Below, in pieces: positions 24,335-33,069 of a DNA stretch of 64,000 nucleotides. The notes below the pieces were generated by a model. It was given only the letters and a program-made list of their open reading frames with translations. It was not told where the DNA came from and ran no database searches. This stretch comes from Mixta intestinalis (lineage in GTDB: Bacteria > Pseudomonadota > Gammaproteobacteria > Enterobacterales > Enterobacteriaceae). Each line of letters begins with the position of its first letter. Position 1 is the stretch's first letter. The DNA is taken from assembly GCF_009914055.1 (NCBI RefSeq), contig NZ_CP028271.1:372001-436000 (forward strand), in the 5' to 3' direction. The position numbers and the translations under genes are program-made.

Positions 24335-24589
24335 ATGAAATACCTTATTGCAGAACTACTGGATAAGCTGGCAGAGAAAGAGTCAGAGTCAAAAGAGCTG
24401 GTCGCCCAGGTAGAAGCGCTGGAAATTGTGGTTACGGCGCTGCTGCGAAAATTGGGTGATGAACAACGTCAGGAATTAAGTCAGGGAATTGGTCAGGCTT
24501 TAGCAACGGCTGCCGATGGTGCCAGCGCGGAGGATGCCTCTTTATTGCACAGCTATATTGATAAGCTGCTCAACTATCCACGTTATTGA
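24335..24589 (+). CDS. iraP: Anti-adaptor protein IraP
   Basis: 84 residues from ATG 24335; the frame is open ten codons further but without a ribosome site. MKYLIAELLDKLAEKESESKELVAQVEALEIVVTALLRKLG matches E. coli IraP closely, then diverges to a conserved end (YIDKLLNYPR). IraP binds the adaptor RssB and so protects sigma-S from ClpXP. In E. coli it lies near phoA and proC; here it also sits directly before proC, supporting orthology. E. coli iraP is induced by phosphate starvation through ppGpp; no such signal is proven here. Confidence 0.92.
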   Translation: MKYLIAELLDKLAEKESESKELVAQVEALEIVVTALLRKLGDEQRQELSQGIGQALATAADGASAEDASLLHSYIDKLLNYPRY

Positions 24590-24610
24590 TGATTGACTTT
24601 CTGTGTTATT

Positions 24611-24645
24611 GCGCCCGCTTTACCACAGTAAGGCGGGCGTGATGT
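24611..24645 (+). terminator. Probable terminator after iraP
   Basis: CGCCCGC (24612-24618) pairs with GCGGGCG (24633-24639), extended by TTTA/TAA with a bulge, then TGATGTTTCTG. Moderate T content. Confidence 0.5.
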
Positions 24646-24721
24646 TTCTGGGATAAGCGGCAGAGAGGGCGAATAATGAAAATCATCGCCGCCTTCGCTT
24701 TACCGCGTCAAAAGGCGAGAC

Positions 24722-25534
24722 TTAGTTTTTACTCAGCGCTTCAGAGCGATTCATACATTGTTCCATCGCGGCAATAATTGCCGAACGGAAGCCTTTCTCC
24801 TCCAGCACCTTGACCGCTTCAATCGTGGTGCCGCCCGGTGAGCAGACCATATCTTTCAACTCGCCCGGATGCTTACCGGTTTCCAGCACCATCTGCGCCG
24901 CTCCTTTTACCGCCTGCGCGGCAAACTGATAGGCCTGCGCGCGCGGCATACCACCCAGCACGGCGGCATCGGCCATCGCCTCGATAAACATAAAGACGTA
25001 GGCGGGGGCCGAACCGCTGACGCCAACCACAGCATGAATCAGGTATTCCGGCACCACGGCAGCTTTGCCAAAGCTGTTGAAGACAGATAACACTTCCTCG
25101 GTCTCTTCGGGCGTAACCAGCGCGTTTGGCGTAACAGAGGTCATGCCTTCATTCACCAGCGCGGGCGTATTCGGCATTACGCGGACGATTTTACGATCGT
25201 GTCCCAGCGCCATTGCCAGTGCATCCAGCGTAACGCCTGCGGCGATAGAGACTACCAGCGTCTCTTTATTCAGCACGCTGGCGACATCTTTCAGAACCTT
25301 CAGGATCACGTTCGGTTTTACCGCGCCAAACAGAATATCTGCTTCGCGCGCCACCTCTTCGGCGCTCTGCGCGGCGTTAATACCATACTGTTGCGCCATA
25401 GCCTGATTGGTTTCTGACTTATGGTCATAGACCCAGATTTGAGCCGCGTTAATCTGGTCGCTTGCTACCAGTCCGCCAATAATCGCTTTTGACATATTAC
25501 CGCAGCCAATGAAGCCGATTTTCTTTTCCAGCAT
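24722..25534 (-). CDS. proC: Pyrroline-5-carboxylate reductase
   Basis: 270 residues (E. coli 269). The Rossmann start is KIGFIGCGNMSKAIIGGL, with AVKPNV, VRVMPNTPALV and the C-terminal GSAPAYVFMFIEAMADAAVLGG plus VCSPGGTTIEAV. It performs the last step of proline synthesis, NAD(P)H-dependent reduction of pyrroline-5-carboxylate. GGAGGAACC precedes the ATG. It is transcribed alone, toward iraP. Confidence 0.96.
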   Translation of the reverse strand: MLEKKIGFIGCGNMSKAIIGGLVASDQINAAQIWVYDHKSETNQAMAQQYGINAAQSAEEVAREADILFGAVKPNVILKVLKDVASVLNKETLVVSIAAGVTLDALAMALGHDRKIVRVMPNTPALVNEGMTSVTPNALVTPEETEEVLSVFNSFGKAAVVPEYLIHAVVGVSGSAPAYVFMFIEAMADAAVLGGMPRAQAYQFAAQAVKGAAQMVLETGKHPGELKDMVCSPGGTTIEAVKVLEEKGFRSAIIAAMEQCMNRSEALSKN

Positions 25535-25639
25535 GGTTCCTCCATCTGCTTAGCTGTTTCGCGTAATGCACCAGCTTACGTCATTCTGCCGCTTTATCCA
25601 GCTTCGGCTAAACTCAAAGCGTCACTAAAGGAGGGAAAA

Positions 25640-26158
25640 ATGGCCCCGTTTCAGCAAGATGAAGGGCGGAACCGCCACTATCCGGTTCAGGAGCATATGC
25701 GCTGGCAGCGTATCGAGTGGCGTATACAGCAGTGCGGCTACGTGCTGTTAATCGCCATCGTAATCTGCGGTGCCTGCGGGCTGTTTTCCAAAGGCTTTTT
25801 GAGCGATCGCCGTATTGCCGCACCGCAGGGGAATTTACAAGTGGAGTATGAGCGCTTCGCGCGTCAGCAAAGCGATGCGGCAATGACCATACACCTGCGT
25901 TCGTCACATCCAGGCGCGTACCGCATCACGCTCAGCGGCAACGGCGTGGATAATTTTCAGCTACAAAGTATACAGCCGCAGCCGCTGCGTGCCGAAAGCG
26001 GCGAGCACTCACTGACGCTGTGGTATCACGCGCAAAACGTTCCGCACGGCGCTTCAATCTGGCTGGGTGGGCAGCCGCAGTCGCCGGGACGTTACCGGTT
26101 TAACGTTGCCGATAATAGCGGCGCGCAGTTGCAGTTTACCCAGTGGGTTTATCCCTAG
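25640..26158 (+). CDS. Single-pass membrane protein of unknown function
   Basis: 172 residues. About 30 hydrophilic residues (RNRHYPVQEHMRWQRIEWRIQQ) precede one membrane helix (YVLLIAIVICGACGLF). A periplasmic beta-rich domain follows (VEYERFARQQSDAAMTIHLR, then GQPQSPGRYRFNVADNSGAQLQFTQWVYP). AAAGGAGGGAAAA precedes the ATG. Ten bases separate it from a DUF421 gene, so the two form a probable operon inserted between proC and yaiI relative to E. coli. I do not recognise the family. The partner suggests a membrane-linked role. Confidence 0.7.
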   Translation: MAPFQQDEGRNRHYPVQEHMRWQRIEWRIQQCGYVLLIAIVICGACGLFSKGFLSDRRIAAPQGNLQVEYERFARQQSDAAMTIHLRSSHPGAYRITLSGNGVDNFQLQSIQPQPLRAESGEHSLTLWYHAQNVPHGASIWLGGQPQSPGRYRFNVADNSGAQLQFTQWVYP

Positions 26159-26168
26159 GAGAAAAAGT

Positions 26169-26612
26169 ATGGAAACGGTATTGCGCGCGGTCAGCATGTA
26201 CTTCCTGCTGATGGTAGTGCTGAAAATTGCCGGACGACGCACGCTGCTGGAGATGACCAGCTTCGACTTTATTCTGCTGCTGATTATCAGTGAGGCGACG
26301 CAGCAGGCGCTGTTAGGTAATGATTTTTCCGTAACCGGCGCGGCGCTGACCATCATTACGCTGATCGTGATGGATATTCTGCTCGGCAAGTTTAAAAGCT
26401 GGTTTCCGCGTCTGGAATTGTTAATTGATGGTGCATCGCTGATTCTGGTAGAGGATGGCAAGCTGTTGACGCAGCGGGCAAAAAGGGCAGGGATTACCGA
26501 AGAGGATATTCTGGCTTCGGCGCGCAGTTCGCAGGGGCTGGAACGGCTTGAGCAGATAAAATTTGCCATTCTGGAGAAGAACGGCAAAATCAGCATTATT
26601 CCCCACTCCTGA
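26169..26612 (+). CDS. DUF421 (YetF/YcaP-like) membrane protein
   Basis: 147 residues from ATG 26169. The DUF421 hallmark is GRRTLLEMTSFDFILLLIISEATQQALLG with the surrounding two to three membrane helices. A soluble C-terminal domain follows (LELLIDGASLILVEDGKLL, then RAGITEEDILASARSSQGLERLEQIKFAILEKNGKISIIP). Bacillus YetF-type members are linked to spores or the cell envelope, but no general function is known. It follows the unknown membrane protein by ten bases and precedes yaiI by twelve, so all three may be cotranscribed. Confidence 0.85.
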   Translation: METVLRAVSMYFLLMVVLKIAGRRTLLEMTSFDFILLLIISEATQQALLGNDFSVTGAALTIITLIVMDILLGKFKSWFPRLELLIDGASLILVEDGKLLTQRAKRAGITEEDILASARSSQGLERLEQIKFAILEKNGKISIIPHS

Positions 26613-26624
26613 TCAGGAAAGCCG

Positions 26625-27077
26625 ATGCCAATTTGGGTGGATGCCGATGCGTGTCCAAAAGTGATTAAAGATATTCTCTATCGTGCGGCGGAGCGTAGCC
26701 AGATCGATCTGATTCTGGTGGCTAACCAGCCGCTTAGCGTACCGCCTTCACGTTTTATCCGCACGCTGCGCGTGGCGGCAGGTTTTGACGTGGCGGATAA
26801 TGAGATCGTACAGCGCGTCAGCGCGACGGATCTGGTGATAACCGCCGATATTCCGCTGGCGGCAGAAGTGCTGGAGAAAGGCGCTGCCGCGCTGAATCCG
26901 CGTGGCGAACGCTACAGCGCCGCCACTATCCGTGAGCGTCTGACGATGCGTGATTTTATGGATACGCTGCGATCCAGCGGTATACAAACCGGCGGGCCAG
27001 CTTCGCTTAACCAACGCGATCGCCAGCAGTTTGCCGCCGAGCTGGATAAGTGGTTACTGGCGCAGCAGCGTAGATAA
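26625..27077 (+). CDS. yaiI: UPF0178 (DUF188) protein YaiI
   Basis: 150 residues. It has an NYN/PIN-like fold with DADACPKVIKDILYRAAER at the N-terminus, VADNEIVQRVSATDLVITADIPLA and NPRGERY. Acidic residues in DADA, D(N)EI and TADIPLA form the putative metal site of the PIN-like fold. E. coli YaiI is uncharacterised. The start follows CAGGAAAGCCG. Position beside proC and aroL matches E. coli. Confidence 0.92.
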   Translation: MPIWVDADACPKVIKDILYRAAERSQIDLILVANQPLSVPPSRFIRTLRVAAGFDVADNEIVQRVSATDLVITADIPLAAEVLEKGAAALNPRGERYSAATIRERLTMRDFMDTLRSSGIQTGGPASLNQRDRQQFAAELDKWLLAQQRR

Positions 27078-27082
27078 CAGGA

Positions 27083-27112
27083 GTGCGCGGTCAGCCTTCA
27101 TCGACCGCGCAG
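27083..27112. terminator. Terminator-like hairpin between yaiI and the DUF2076 gene
   Basis: TGCGCGGTC (27084-27092) pairs with GACCGCGCA (27103-27111). No long T run follows on either strand. It sits between convergent genes. Confidence 0.5.
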
Positions 27113-27121
27113 GATGACTGC

Positions 27122-27814
27122 TTAAATAAAGCTGTCGTCGTCATTGAAATCATCATTGCCGAAATCGTCGTTGTCGAAACCGGCATTATCATCCTGCTGC
27201 CAGCTGGCATCCTGCAAAAATGCCCGATCGTCGCCGTTGTTAAAGGTATCCAGGCTGGTATCCAGCGGTTCCGGATCGGGCAGCGCTGGCTCATTAATAA
27301 TATTTACAATCTCTTCCGGCTGTGAATGGTGGAACATGCTGGTGAGCATATCCGCCATCACCACGCCGCCTGCCACACCCACCGCCGTTTGTAACGCGCC
27401 GCCGAGGAAACCGCTGCCGCGTGGCGCAGGTGCGCTGTAAGGCTGCTGCGGGGCGTTATAGGGTTGTTGGCCGTATGGCTGTTGCGGTGCGCTATTGCCC
27501 CAGGCGGGCTGCTGCTGGGTCTGCCGTTGACCACTGCCAAACAGACTGGAAAGAAAGCCGCCGCTTTGGCGGGCAGGCTGCTGCTGCGCCTGCGCCAGTC
27601 GATTCTCCAGCTCGGTAACCTGAGCATTCAGTTTTTTCATCGCCGCTTCCTGAATCAGGATTGCCTGGGCCATATAGTAGGGCGCGGCAGGCTGCTGGCG
27701 CAGCTGCTGTTCAATCAGGCGTTCGGCGGCACCATCACGCGGTGCGGACTGGCTTTCAGCCTGCTTTAGTCGGCTAAACAGACTTTCTATCAAACGTTGT
27801 TCTTCACTCTGCAT
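27122..27814 (-). CDS. DUF2076 protein
   Basis: 230 residues from ATG 27814, with AAGGAGG upstream; the longer open frame is not supported. The N-terminal helical segment (RLIESLFSRLKQAE, then PYYMAQAILIQEAAMKKLNAQVTELENRL) is typical of DUF2076. A Gln/Pro-rich linker with QQPYGQQPYNAPQQPY repeats follows. A Gly/Ala hydrophobic segment (FLGGALQTAVGVAGGVVMADML) is next, and the tail is very acidic with repeated DDFGNDDFNDDD. Function unknown; the layout suggests a membrane- or envelope-associated scaffold. Confidence 0.8.
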   Translation of the reverse strand: MQSEEQRLIESLFSRLKQAESQSAPRDGAAERLIEQQLRQQPAAPYYMAQAILIQEAAMKKLNAQVTELENRLAQAQQQPARQSGGFLSSLFGSGQRQTQQQPAWGNSAPQQPYGQQPYNAPQQPYSAPAPRGSGFLGGALQTAVGVAGGVVMADMLTSMFHHSQPEEIVNIINEPALPDPEPLDTSLDTFNNGDDRAFLQDASWQQDDNAGFDNDDFGNDDFNDDDSFI

Positions 27815-27982
27815 GGGAACCTCCTTCAACAAGCTCTCTTTGTTTATTCTGGACGCTATATGGCGAAAGTAAATTGGCGCTGCGTAAGTAAATATTGCCA
27901 GCTCATCATGAGCCAAAGATTAAAATACTTTTCCCTGTTATCCATCCTTTCAGGCAGCATTAGCCTTGACCTTACTGAGGGG

Positions 27983-28000
27983 CGTAAAAACAACGTTACA
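27983..28000 (+). promoter_or_regulatory. TyrR box upstream of aroL
   Basis: CGTAAA-N6-GTTACA matches the TyrR consensus TGTAAA-N6-TTTACA at 10 of 12 fixed positions. It lies about 100 bases before aroL, in the position expected from E. coli, where TyrR with tyrosine represses the aroL-yaiA-aroM operon. Confidence 0.6.
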
Positions 28001-28097
28001 GGTAGCCCCAGCATTTTTTTGTCGGTATGATGCCCGGCATGCATAGATCAATAAGCCATCTGCGGCATAGCGCAGCGCTGGCAGAGGGTAGACAGTT

Positions 28098-28640
28098 ATG
28101 TCATCACCTGTTTTTTTAATCGGCGCGCGTGGCTGCGGTAAAACCACCGTCGGTGCCGCGCTGGCGCTGGCACTGAACTATGAATTCTGCGATACCGATC
28201 ATCATCTCCAGCAGGTTACCGGCAAAACGGTAGCCGATATTGTGGCGGCGGAAGGCTGGGAAGGGTTTCGCCAGCGCGAAACCGAGTCGCTGATGGCGGT
28301 TAGCGCACCGCAAACCGTTATCGCTACCGGTGGTGGCATGGTACTGGCAGAGATTAATCGTCGCTTTATGCGCGAGCAGGGACAGGTTATTTGGCTTCAG
28401 GCTAACGCCGCTGTGCTGGCTGCGCGCCTCTCTGCTTATCCGCAAAGCGCCCAGCGGCCTACGTTGACGGGGCGACCGATTACGGAAGAAATGTCAGAGG
28501 TGCTGAAACAGCGGGAAGTGCTCTACCGGGATGCGGCCCATCACGTTATTGATGCGATGCAGGCACCTGAACGGGTAGCGGCGCAGATTCTGGCGGCGCT
28601 GGCACGTAGCGATCGCTCAGGTATCAGCCTCACTGGTTAG
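28098..28640 (+). CDS. aroL: Shikimate kinase II
   Basis: 180 residues (E. coli 174). Walker A is GARGCGKT (9-16), Asp31 and Asp33 lie in CDTDHH, and the shikimate-binding segments are GWEGFRQRE and ATGGGMV. The lid region is RPTLTGRPI. It phosphorylates shikimate at the 3-hydroxyl in the aromatic amino acid pathway. A TyrR box lies upstream. yaiA follows by 134 bases. Confidence 0.95.
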   Translation: MSSPVFLIGARGCGKTTVGAALALALNYEFCDTDHHLQQVTGKTVADIVAAEGWEGFRQRETESLMAVSAPQTVIATGGGMVLAEINRRFMREQGQVIWLQANAAVLAARLSAYPQSAQRPTLTGRPITEEMSEVLKQREVLYRDAAHHVIDAMQAPERVAAQILAALARSDRSGISLTG

Positions 28641-28774
28641 CAATCCGGCTGTTTTTGTTATCTTTCTTTGCCGTGGCGCTGGTGGAACAGCATGATTGTC
28701 TATACTTGCCTTACGAATGCCGACAGGCGGACGGAGAGAGCGGATACCACTTTCACCACAAGAGGGAAGACCTT

Positions 28775-28966
28775 ATGCCAACCAGACCACCTTACCCACG
28801 CGAAGCCCGAATTGTACAGGTTGATAAAGGCGCTGCCGGACAGAGCGTTACACGCTATGAGCTACGTGCCGATCATCCCAAGCCTAATTCGCTGATTAGC
28901 GAACATGAAAGCGAGCAGGAAGCGCGGGATGCAAAAGAGCGCTACGAAAACAGCGATAAAGATTAG
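28775..28966 (+). CDS. yaiA: YaiA family protein
   Basis: 63 residues from ATG 28775. MPTRPPYPREARIVQVDKG and RADHPKPNSLISEH align closely with E. coli YaiA (63 residues). AGAGGGAAGACC precedes the ATG. The larger open frame from 28655 is not supported. Function unknown. In E. coli it is in the aroL operon, and the same order holds here. Confidence 0.93.
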   Translation: MPTRPPYPREARIVQVDKGAAGQSVTRYELRADHPKPNSLISEHESEQEARDAKERYENSDKD

Positions 28967-30018
28967 CTCAGCGGGCATGGACGCCTGTAAACCATCGAAC
29001 AGCATTTAGCTCTGCAAATAAACTATCCTGCCCTTCATCCTGTGGTTCATTTCCCTGATACGCTATAGTTTTCTGTAAAATAAATACTTATTCACAATTA
29101 CTTTTGGTTAAAAAGTAGCTTTCTGCGATTTTTAGCTAACCGGATAGCTCTGAAAAAGAGAAGCTATACTTGACCTCAGAACTTTCAGCTTTTATTTTCT
29201 TTTGCGTTATACGGCGTAATGAAGGGCGAATAGTTTTACGGTTGCCTGGCTGAAAGAGACGTAAATCACTGAGGGAAGGAGCAATTAATTGATGATGGCG
29301 TGATGATTTTATTTACTGTTTTTTGCTATCGTCAGAAATAGGCCCTTAACCTGTGTGTAATCACAAATTTCCCGCGTGGTTTTTATCCAGCCGCTGTGCC
29401 AGTATGTAATTGATCGCTGGTTAGCACTTGCTCCGAAATAATAGCTTGTCGCGATCGTTGATTGTGCGATTAATCGCAACCTGAGCTTTTTCCTTCATGA
29501 GCGCAACAGCGCGGAAGATAGCGTTACAGGCTATGCGAGGCGTAGTGCCTGGCTACAGAAACATATCTTGTCCAGGGTATGATGCCTGCTTTGTTAGCCG
29601 CCTGGTGGGTTGACGATGAAACCATCAAAACAGACCGCGATATTAGGGTCATAGCCAGCGGATAATAACGCATTTATTTTTTAACAGGGTATCTTATTAA
29701 TAACCTTGTTAAACGCATGGAATTTAGTGTTTAGCAATAAGTGTGACATTAACGTTATTTCTCTGCACCCATACCTGGGTTTTGTCCGAATGCATTTTTT
29801 CCTTTAGCTGGCTAAAGCCGGAAAAAGTGGCGGATATTCCGTCAGATCCAGGAAAGGGAGTAAATTTTATATCGGAAGTACAGGCAATAAAGGCGTCGAA
29901 AATAACGCAGCCGTAAATTGTTTCCTGACGGGAATTAAATCGCGTCACGGTAAGTAAATAACCGGACGCTTTCTTAATCTTCGGGTTGACTGGTGACCCG
30001 TCTCAGATGAAAAAGCCT
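28967..30018. other. 1-kb AT-rich insert between yaiA and aroM
   Basis: In E. coli these genes are close together and cotranscribed. Here about 1 kb of AT-rich DNA intervenes. It contains a perfect 12-base palindrome GCGATTAATCGC (29466-29477) and one weak ORF on the minus strand (29724-29948). I see no transposase, terminal repeat or recognisable remnant. Confidence 0.6.
29724..29948 (-). CDS. Doubtful 74-residue hypothetical protein
   Basis: GTG start, no convincing ribosome site. The second half (FTPFPGSDGISATFSGFSQLKEKMHSDKT, then VWVQRNNVNVTLIAKH) reads like real beta-rich protein. It could be the C-terminal remnant of a longer gene. Not recognised. Confidence 0.3.
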   Translation of the reverse strand: MTRFNSRQETIYGCVIFDAFIACTSDIKFTPFPGSDGISATFSGFSQLKEKMHSDKTQVWVQRNNVNVTLIAKH

Positions 30019-30696
30019 ATGAAACAGACACTGGTTATACTAACGATAGCGCAATCCCCCTGTAGTGATATGACTCCACAGCTGCTGGAACATTTGCCGG
30101 AAGCGCAGATCCTTCGCATCGGTCTGCTGGATGGACTATCGTCAGCGGAGGTTAAGGAAAAATATGCGCCACAAGAAAGCGACAGGGTCGTTAACGTAAC
30201 CCTGCCTGATGGCGTACAGGCGACGCTGGACGCAAAAAAAGTCGAGCAGGGCTTGCAGGTGTTGATCTGGCAACTGGAAGCGCAGGGTGCCGAAACCATT
30301 TTACTGGTAAATCCTTATGGCCTGCGCGGATTAAAGGCTCATAGCGCGGTACTGCTGGAGCCGGATCGCATTATTCCGCCGCTGGTCAAGGCGATAGTGG
30401 AAGGTCATCAGGTGGGTATTGTGGTGCCGCCGGAAGATGCGCTGCGGCGACAGGCGGCGAAATGGCGTAACCTGAGCTGTCCTGCCCGTTTTGCCGTTGC
30501 CAAATCGGAAATGGGAAATAATGACAGGCTAATCGACGCGGCGTTGCAGTTGCAGGAGCAGGGGGCGGATGTGGTGTTGCTTGACGGCCCCGGCTACCAT
30601 CCGCATCAGCGTGATATCTTACAGCAGCTGCTTGGTATTCCGGTTCTGCTACCCAATATACTGCTGGCAAAAATGGCAGCGGAGCTGCTGGTATAA
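30019..30696 (+). CDS. aroM: AroM protein
   Basis: 225 residues from ATG 30019, the same length as E. coli AroM and aligning from the first residue. An ATG four codons earlier is also in frame. Conserved features are LVILTIAQSP, DLQ-like repeats, LLVNPYG, LEPDRIIPPLVKAIVEGHQVGIVVP, GADVVLLD and an ending LLAKMAAELLV identical to E. coli in most positions. The family is related to Asp/Glu racemase-like folds but its function is unknown. The yaiA gap means it probably has its own promoter. Confidence 0.9.
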   Translation: MKQTLVILTIAQSPCSDMTPQLLEHLPEAQILRIGLLDGLSSAEVKEKYAPQESDRVVNVTLPDGVQATLDAKKVEQGLQVLIWQLEAQGAETILLVNPYGLRGLKAHSAVLLEPDRIIPPLVKAIVEGHQVGIVVPPEDALRRQAAKWRNLSCPARFAVAKSEMGNNDRLIDAALQLQEQGADVVLLDGPGYHPHQRDILQQLLGIPVLLPNILLAKMAAELLV

Positions 30697-30772
30697 CCCG
30701 TAATTTAAGATGACAAACTGCGCGTTTAGCCTCTACACTGCCAGTTCATCTGGTTGTTTTTGAGGACGTTGT

Positions 30773-31057
30773 ATGCTGAATGTAAGCGAGTACTTTGAAG
30801 GGAAAGTGAAATCGATCGGTTTTTCCAGCGCCAGCACCGGACGCGCCAGCGTCGGCGTAATGGTTGAGGGAGAATATACTTTCAGCACCGCGCAGCCGGA
30901 AGAGATGACGGTTATCAGCGGCGCGCTGAATGTGTTGCTACCGGGCGAAACCGAATGGAAAGCTTACGAAGCGGGCAGCGTTTTCCACGTACCCGGTCAC
31001 AGCGAATTCCATTTGCAGGTAGCGGAACCGACCTCTTATCTCTGCCGCTACCTTTAA
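30773..31057 (+). CDS. ppnP: Pyrimidine/purine nucleoside phosphorylase PpnP
   Basis: 94 residues, identical in length to E. coli PpnP (YaiE). It is a small cupin: MLNVSEYFEGKVKSIGF, ASVGVMVEGEYTFSTAQPEEMTVISGAL, then AGSVFHVPGHSEFHLQV. It splits nucleosides to base and ribose-1-phosphate. Order aroM-ppnP-rdgC as in E. coli. Confidence 0.95.
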   Translation: MLNVSEYFEGKVKSIGFSSASTGRASVGVMVEGEYTFSTAQPEEMTVISGALNVLLPGETEWKAYEAGSVFHVPGHSEFHLQVAEPTSYLCRYL

Positions 31058-31065
31058 GAGCGGTA

Positions 31066-31092
31066 AAGGTGCGCCACCAGCGGCGCACCTTC
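31066..31092. terminator. Terminator between ppnP and rdgC
   Basis: AAGGTGCGCC (31066-31075), loop ACCAGC, GGCGCACCTT (31082-31091). A perfect 10-base stem between convergent genes; it probably serves both strands. Confidence 0.8.
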
Positions 31093-31095
31093 ATC

Positions 31096-32007
31096 TTAAC
31101 GCTGAGCTTCGCCGCCCAGCGCTTCTGTCAGTTCGCTAATCAGCGCGCTCAGTTCGCCGGTCATCAGCAGGAAATCGGCGTCAAAGCGCTGTGCGAAATC
31201 CTCACGATCGATATCATCATTCTGCTCGCGCAGCGTATCAGCGAACTTCAGGCGCTTCACCGAACCATCGTTCGCCAGCATCAGCTGAACGCGCTGCTGC
31301 CAGTCCAGCGCCAGCTGGGTCACTTGTTTGCCGGCTTCAATATGATTGGCGATCTCATCGCAAACCAGATCCTGTTTCTTACAGCGGATGACGCCGCCAT
31401 CTTCAAGGATTGCTTTCAGCTCGGCTTCATCCATCAGCGCAAAGCCCGCAGGCAGATCGCCGGATCGTACCCATTCGGTAAGCGTTAGCTCGATAGGTTT
31501 CTCCATCGCCAGCGGTACCACCGGCAGCGAACCGATGCTTTTACGCAGCAGCGCCAGGGTATCTTCCGCCTTTTTCGCGCTGGCACAGTCAACCATAATC
31601 AGGTTATTGACGCTGTCGATCCAGAGGAAGGTCTGACTGAAACGGCTAAAGGCGCGCGGCAACAGGCTGTGCAGCACTTCATCTTTTAGCGAATCCTTTT
31701 CGGTTTTCTTCAGCTTACGCTGCTGCTCCCCTTCCAGCTTTTCAATCTTCGCTTCCAGCGCCTGTTTAACTACCGGTGATGGCAGGATCTTCTCTTCTTT
31801 CCGCGCGCAAATCAGAGTCTGGCCGTTATTGACGTGAATCAGGGCGTCACTACGCGAACCCATCGGCGAAACCCAGCCGGTTTTCGCCATATCCTGACTG
31901 CCGCACGGGGAAAAGGAAAACGCAGCGAGTTGTTTTTCCAGGTCGTCTGCTGAGAGTGAAATGTCACTGTTCAGACGATAAATCATCAAATTTTTAAACC
32001 ACACCAT
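31096..32007 (-). CDS. rdgC: Recombination-associated protein RdgC
   Basis: 303 residues from ATG 32007, the E. coli length. The start MVWFKNLMIYRL and FSPCGSQDMAKTGWVSPMG are RdgC hallmarks. RdgC forms a ring dimer that binds double-stranded DNA and restrains RecA. The frame is open 11 codons further upstream but the RdgC start is unambiguous. It is divergent from mak. Confidence 0.95.
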   Translation of the reverse strand: MVWFKNLMIYRLNSDISLSADDLEKQLAAFSFSPCGSQDMAKTGWVSPMGSRSDALIHVNNGQTLICARKEEKILPSPVVKQALEAKIEKLEGEQQRKLKKTEKDSLKDEVLHSLLPRAFSRFSQTFLWIDSVNNLIMVDCASAKKAEDTLALLRKSIGSLPVVPLAMEKPIELTLTEWVRSGDLPAGFALMDEAELKAILEDGGVIRCKKQDLVCDEIANHIEAGKQVTQLALDWQQRVQLMLANDGSVKRLKFADTLREQNDDIDREDFAQRFDADFLLMTGELSALISELTEALGGEAQR

Positions 32008-32151
32008 AGGGTTTTCCTTTGCCGGAGGTGCCAAAAGCACAGGTCATAAACGGTGCGCGCATGATAGCGAAACATCGGCGGCGGGTCATTGCCTTTCCTG
32101 GCCCTGCCTTTTAATGTGGAAAGCATTCGACTTACAGATAAGGAAAAAGCC

Positions 32152-33060
32152 GTGCGCATTGGCATCGATTTAGGTGGAACCAAAACGGAAGCGATAGCAC
32201 TCTCTGACGCGGGCGAGACGCTGTTTCGCCATCGCGTGCCGACGCCGCGTAATGACTACCCGCAAACGCTACAAACCATTGCCGGGCTGGTTCGCCTGAC
32301 GGAAGAGAAAACCGGCAAGCGGGGCAGCATCGGCGTCGGCATTCCCGGCACGCTGTCGCCTTTTAGTCAGCGGGTGAAAAATGCCAATTCGACCTGGCTT
32401 AACGGACAGTCGCTGGACCGGGATCTGGCGCGGCTGCTGGATCGCGACGTGCGCGTCGCCAACGACGCTAACTGTCTGGCGGTATCGGAGGCGATGGATG
32501 GCGCGGCGGCGGGCAGGGCATTAACCTTTGCGGTGATCATCGGTACTGGTTCCGGCGCGGGTATCGCCATTAACGGCGTTTCCCATCGCGGCGGCAACGG
32601 TAATGCTGGTGAATGGGGCCACAACCCGCTGCCGTGGATGGATGAAGATGAAATTCGCTACCGCGAAGAAGTGCCCTGTTACTGCGGGCAGAAAGGCTGT
32701 ATCGAAACCTTTGTTTCCGGCACCGGCTTTGCCACTGACTATCAGCGACTGAGCGGGAAAGCGCTAAGCGGCGCGGAGATCGTGGCGCTGCTGGCGCAGC
32801 AGGACGCGCTGGCTGAGCTTGCCCTAAGCCGTTACGAAATGCGGCTGGCGAAATCGCTGGCGCAGGTGGTCAACCTGCTCGATCCCGATATTATCGTGCT
32901 TGGCGGCGGCATGAGCAATGTGGATCGGCTCTACCAGACGCTGCCGCAGTTGATTAAGCCCTGGGTTTTCGGACGCGAATGTGAAACGCCGATTGTCAGG
33001 GCACAGCATGGCGATTCCAGCGGCGTACGCGGGGCCGCCTGGCTCTGGCCGCTGGCCTGA
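32152..33060 (+). CDS. mak: Fructokinase (ROK family)
   Basis: 302 residues from GTG 32152, the E. coli Mak length, with AAGGAA upstream. The frame is open 21 codons further, but the ROK start (RIGIDLGGTKTEAIAL) fixes it. Key features are the ATP loop DLGGTKTE, the catalytic region VANDANCLAVSEA, and the zinc motif GH-x9-CYCGQKGCIE. It phosphorylates fructose and related sugars. It is divergent from rdgC, as in E. coli. Confidence 0.95.
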   Translation: MRIGIDLGGTKTEAIALSDAGETLFRHRVPTPRNDYPQTLQTIAGLVRLTEEKTGKRGSIGVGIPGTLSPFSQRVKNANSTWLNGQSLDRDLARLLDRDVRVANDANCLAVSEAMDGAAAGRALTFAVIIGTGSGAGIAINGVSHRGGNGNAGEWGHNPLPWMDEDEIRYREEVPCYCGQKGCIETFVSGTGFATDYQRLSGKALSGAEIVALLAQQDALAELALSRYEMRLAKSLAQVVNLLDPDIIVLGGGMSNVDRLYQTLPQLIKPWVFGRECETPIVRAQHGDSSGVRGAAWLWPLA

Positions 33061-33069
33061 CTCGGTAAA

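Noticed and set aside
29466..29477. Palindrome GCGATTAATCGC as a terminator or phage site
   Set aside because: It has no loop, no T run, and no partner copy seen in the window.
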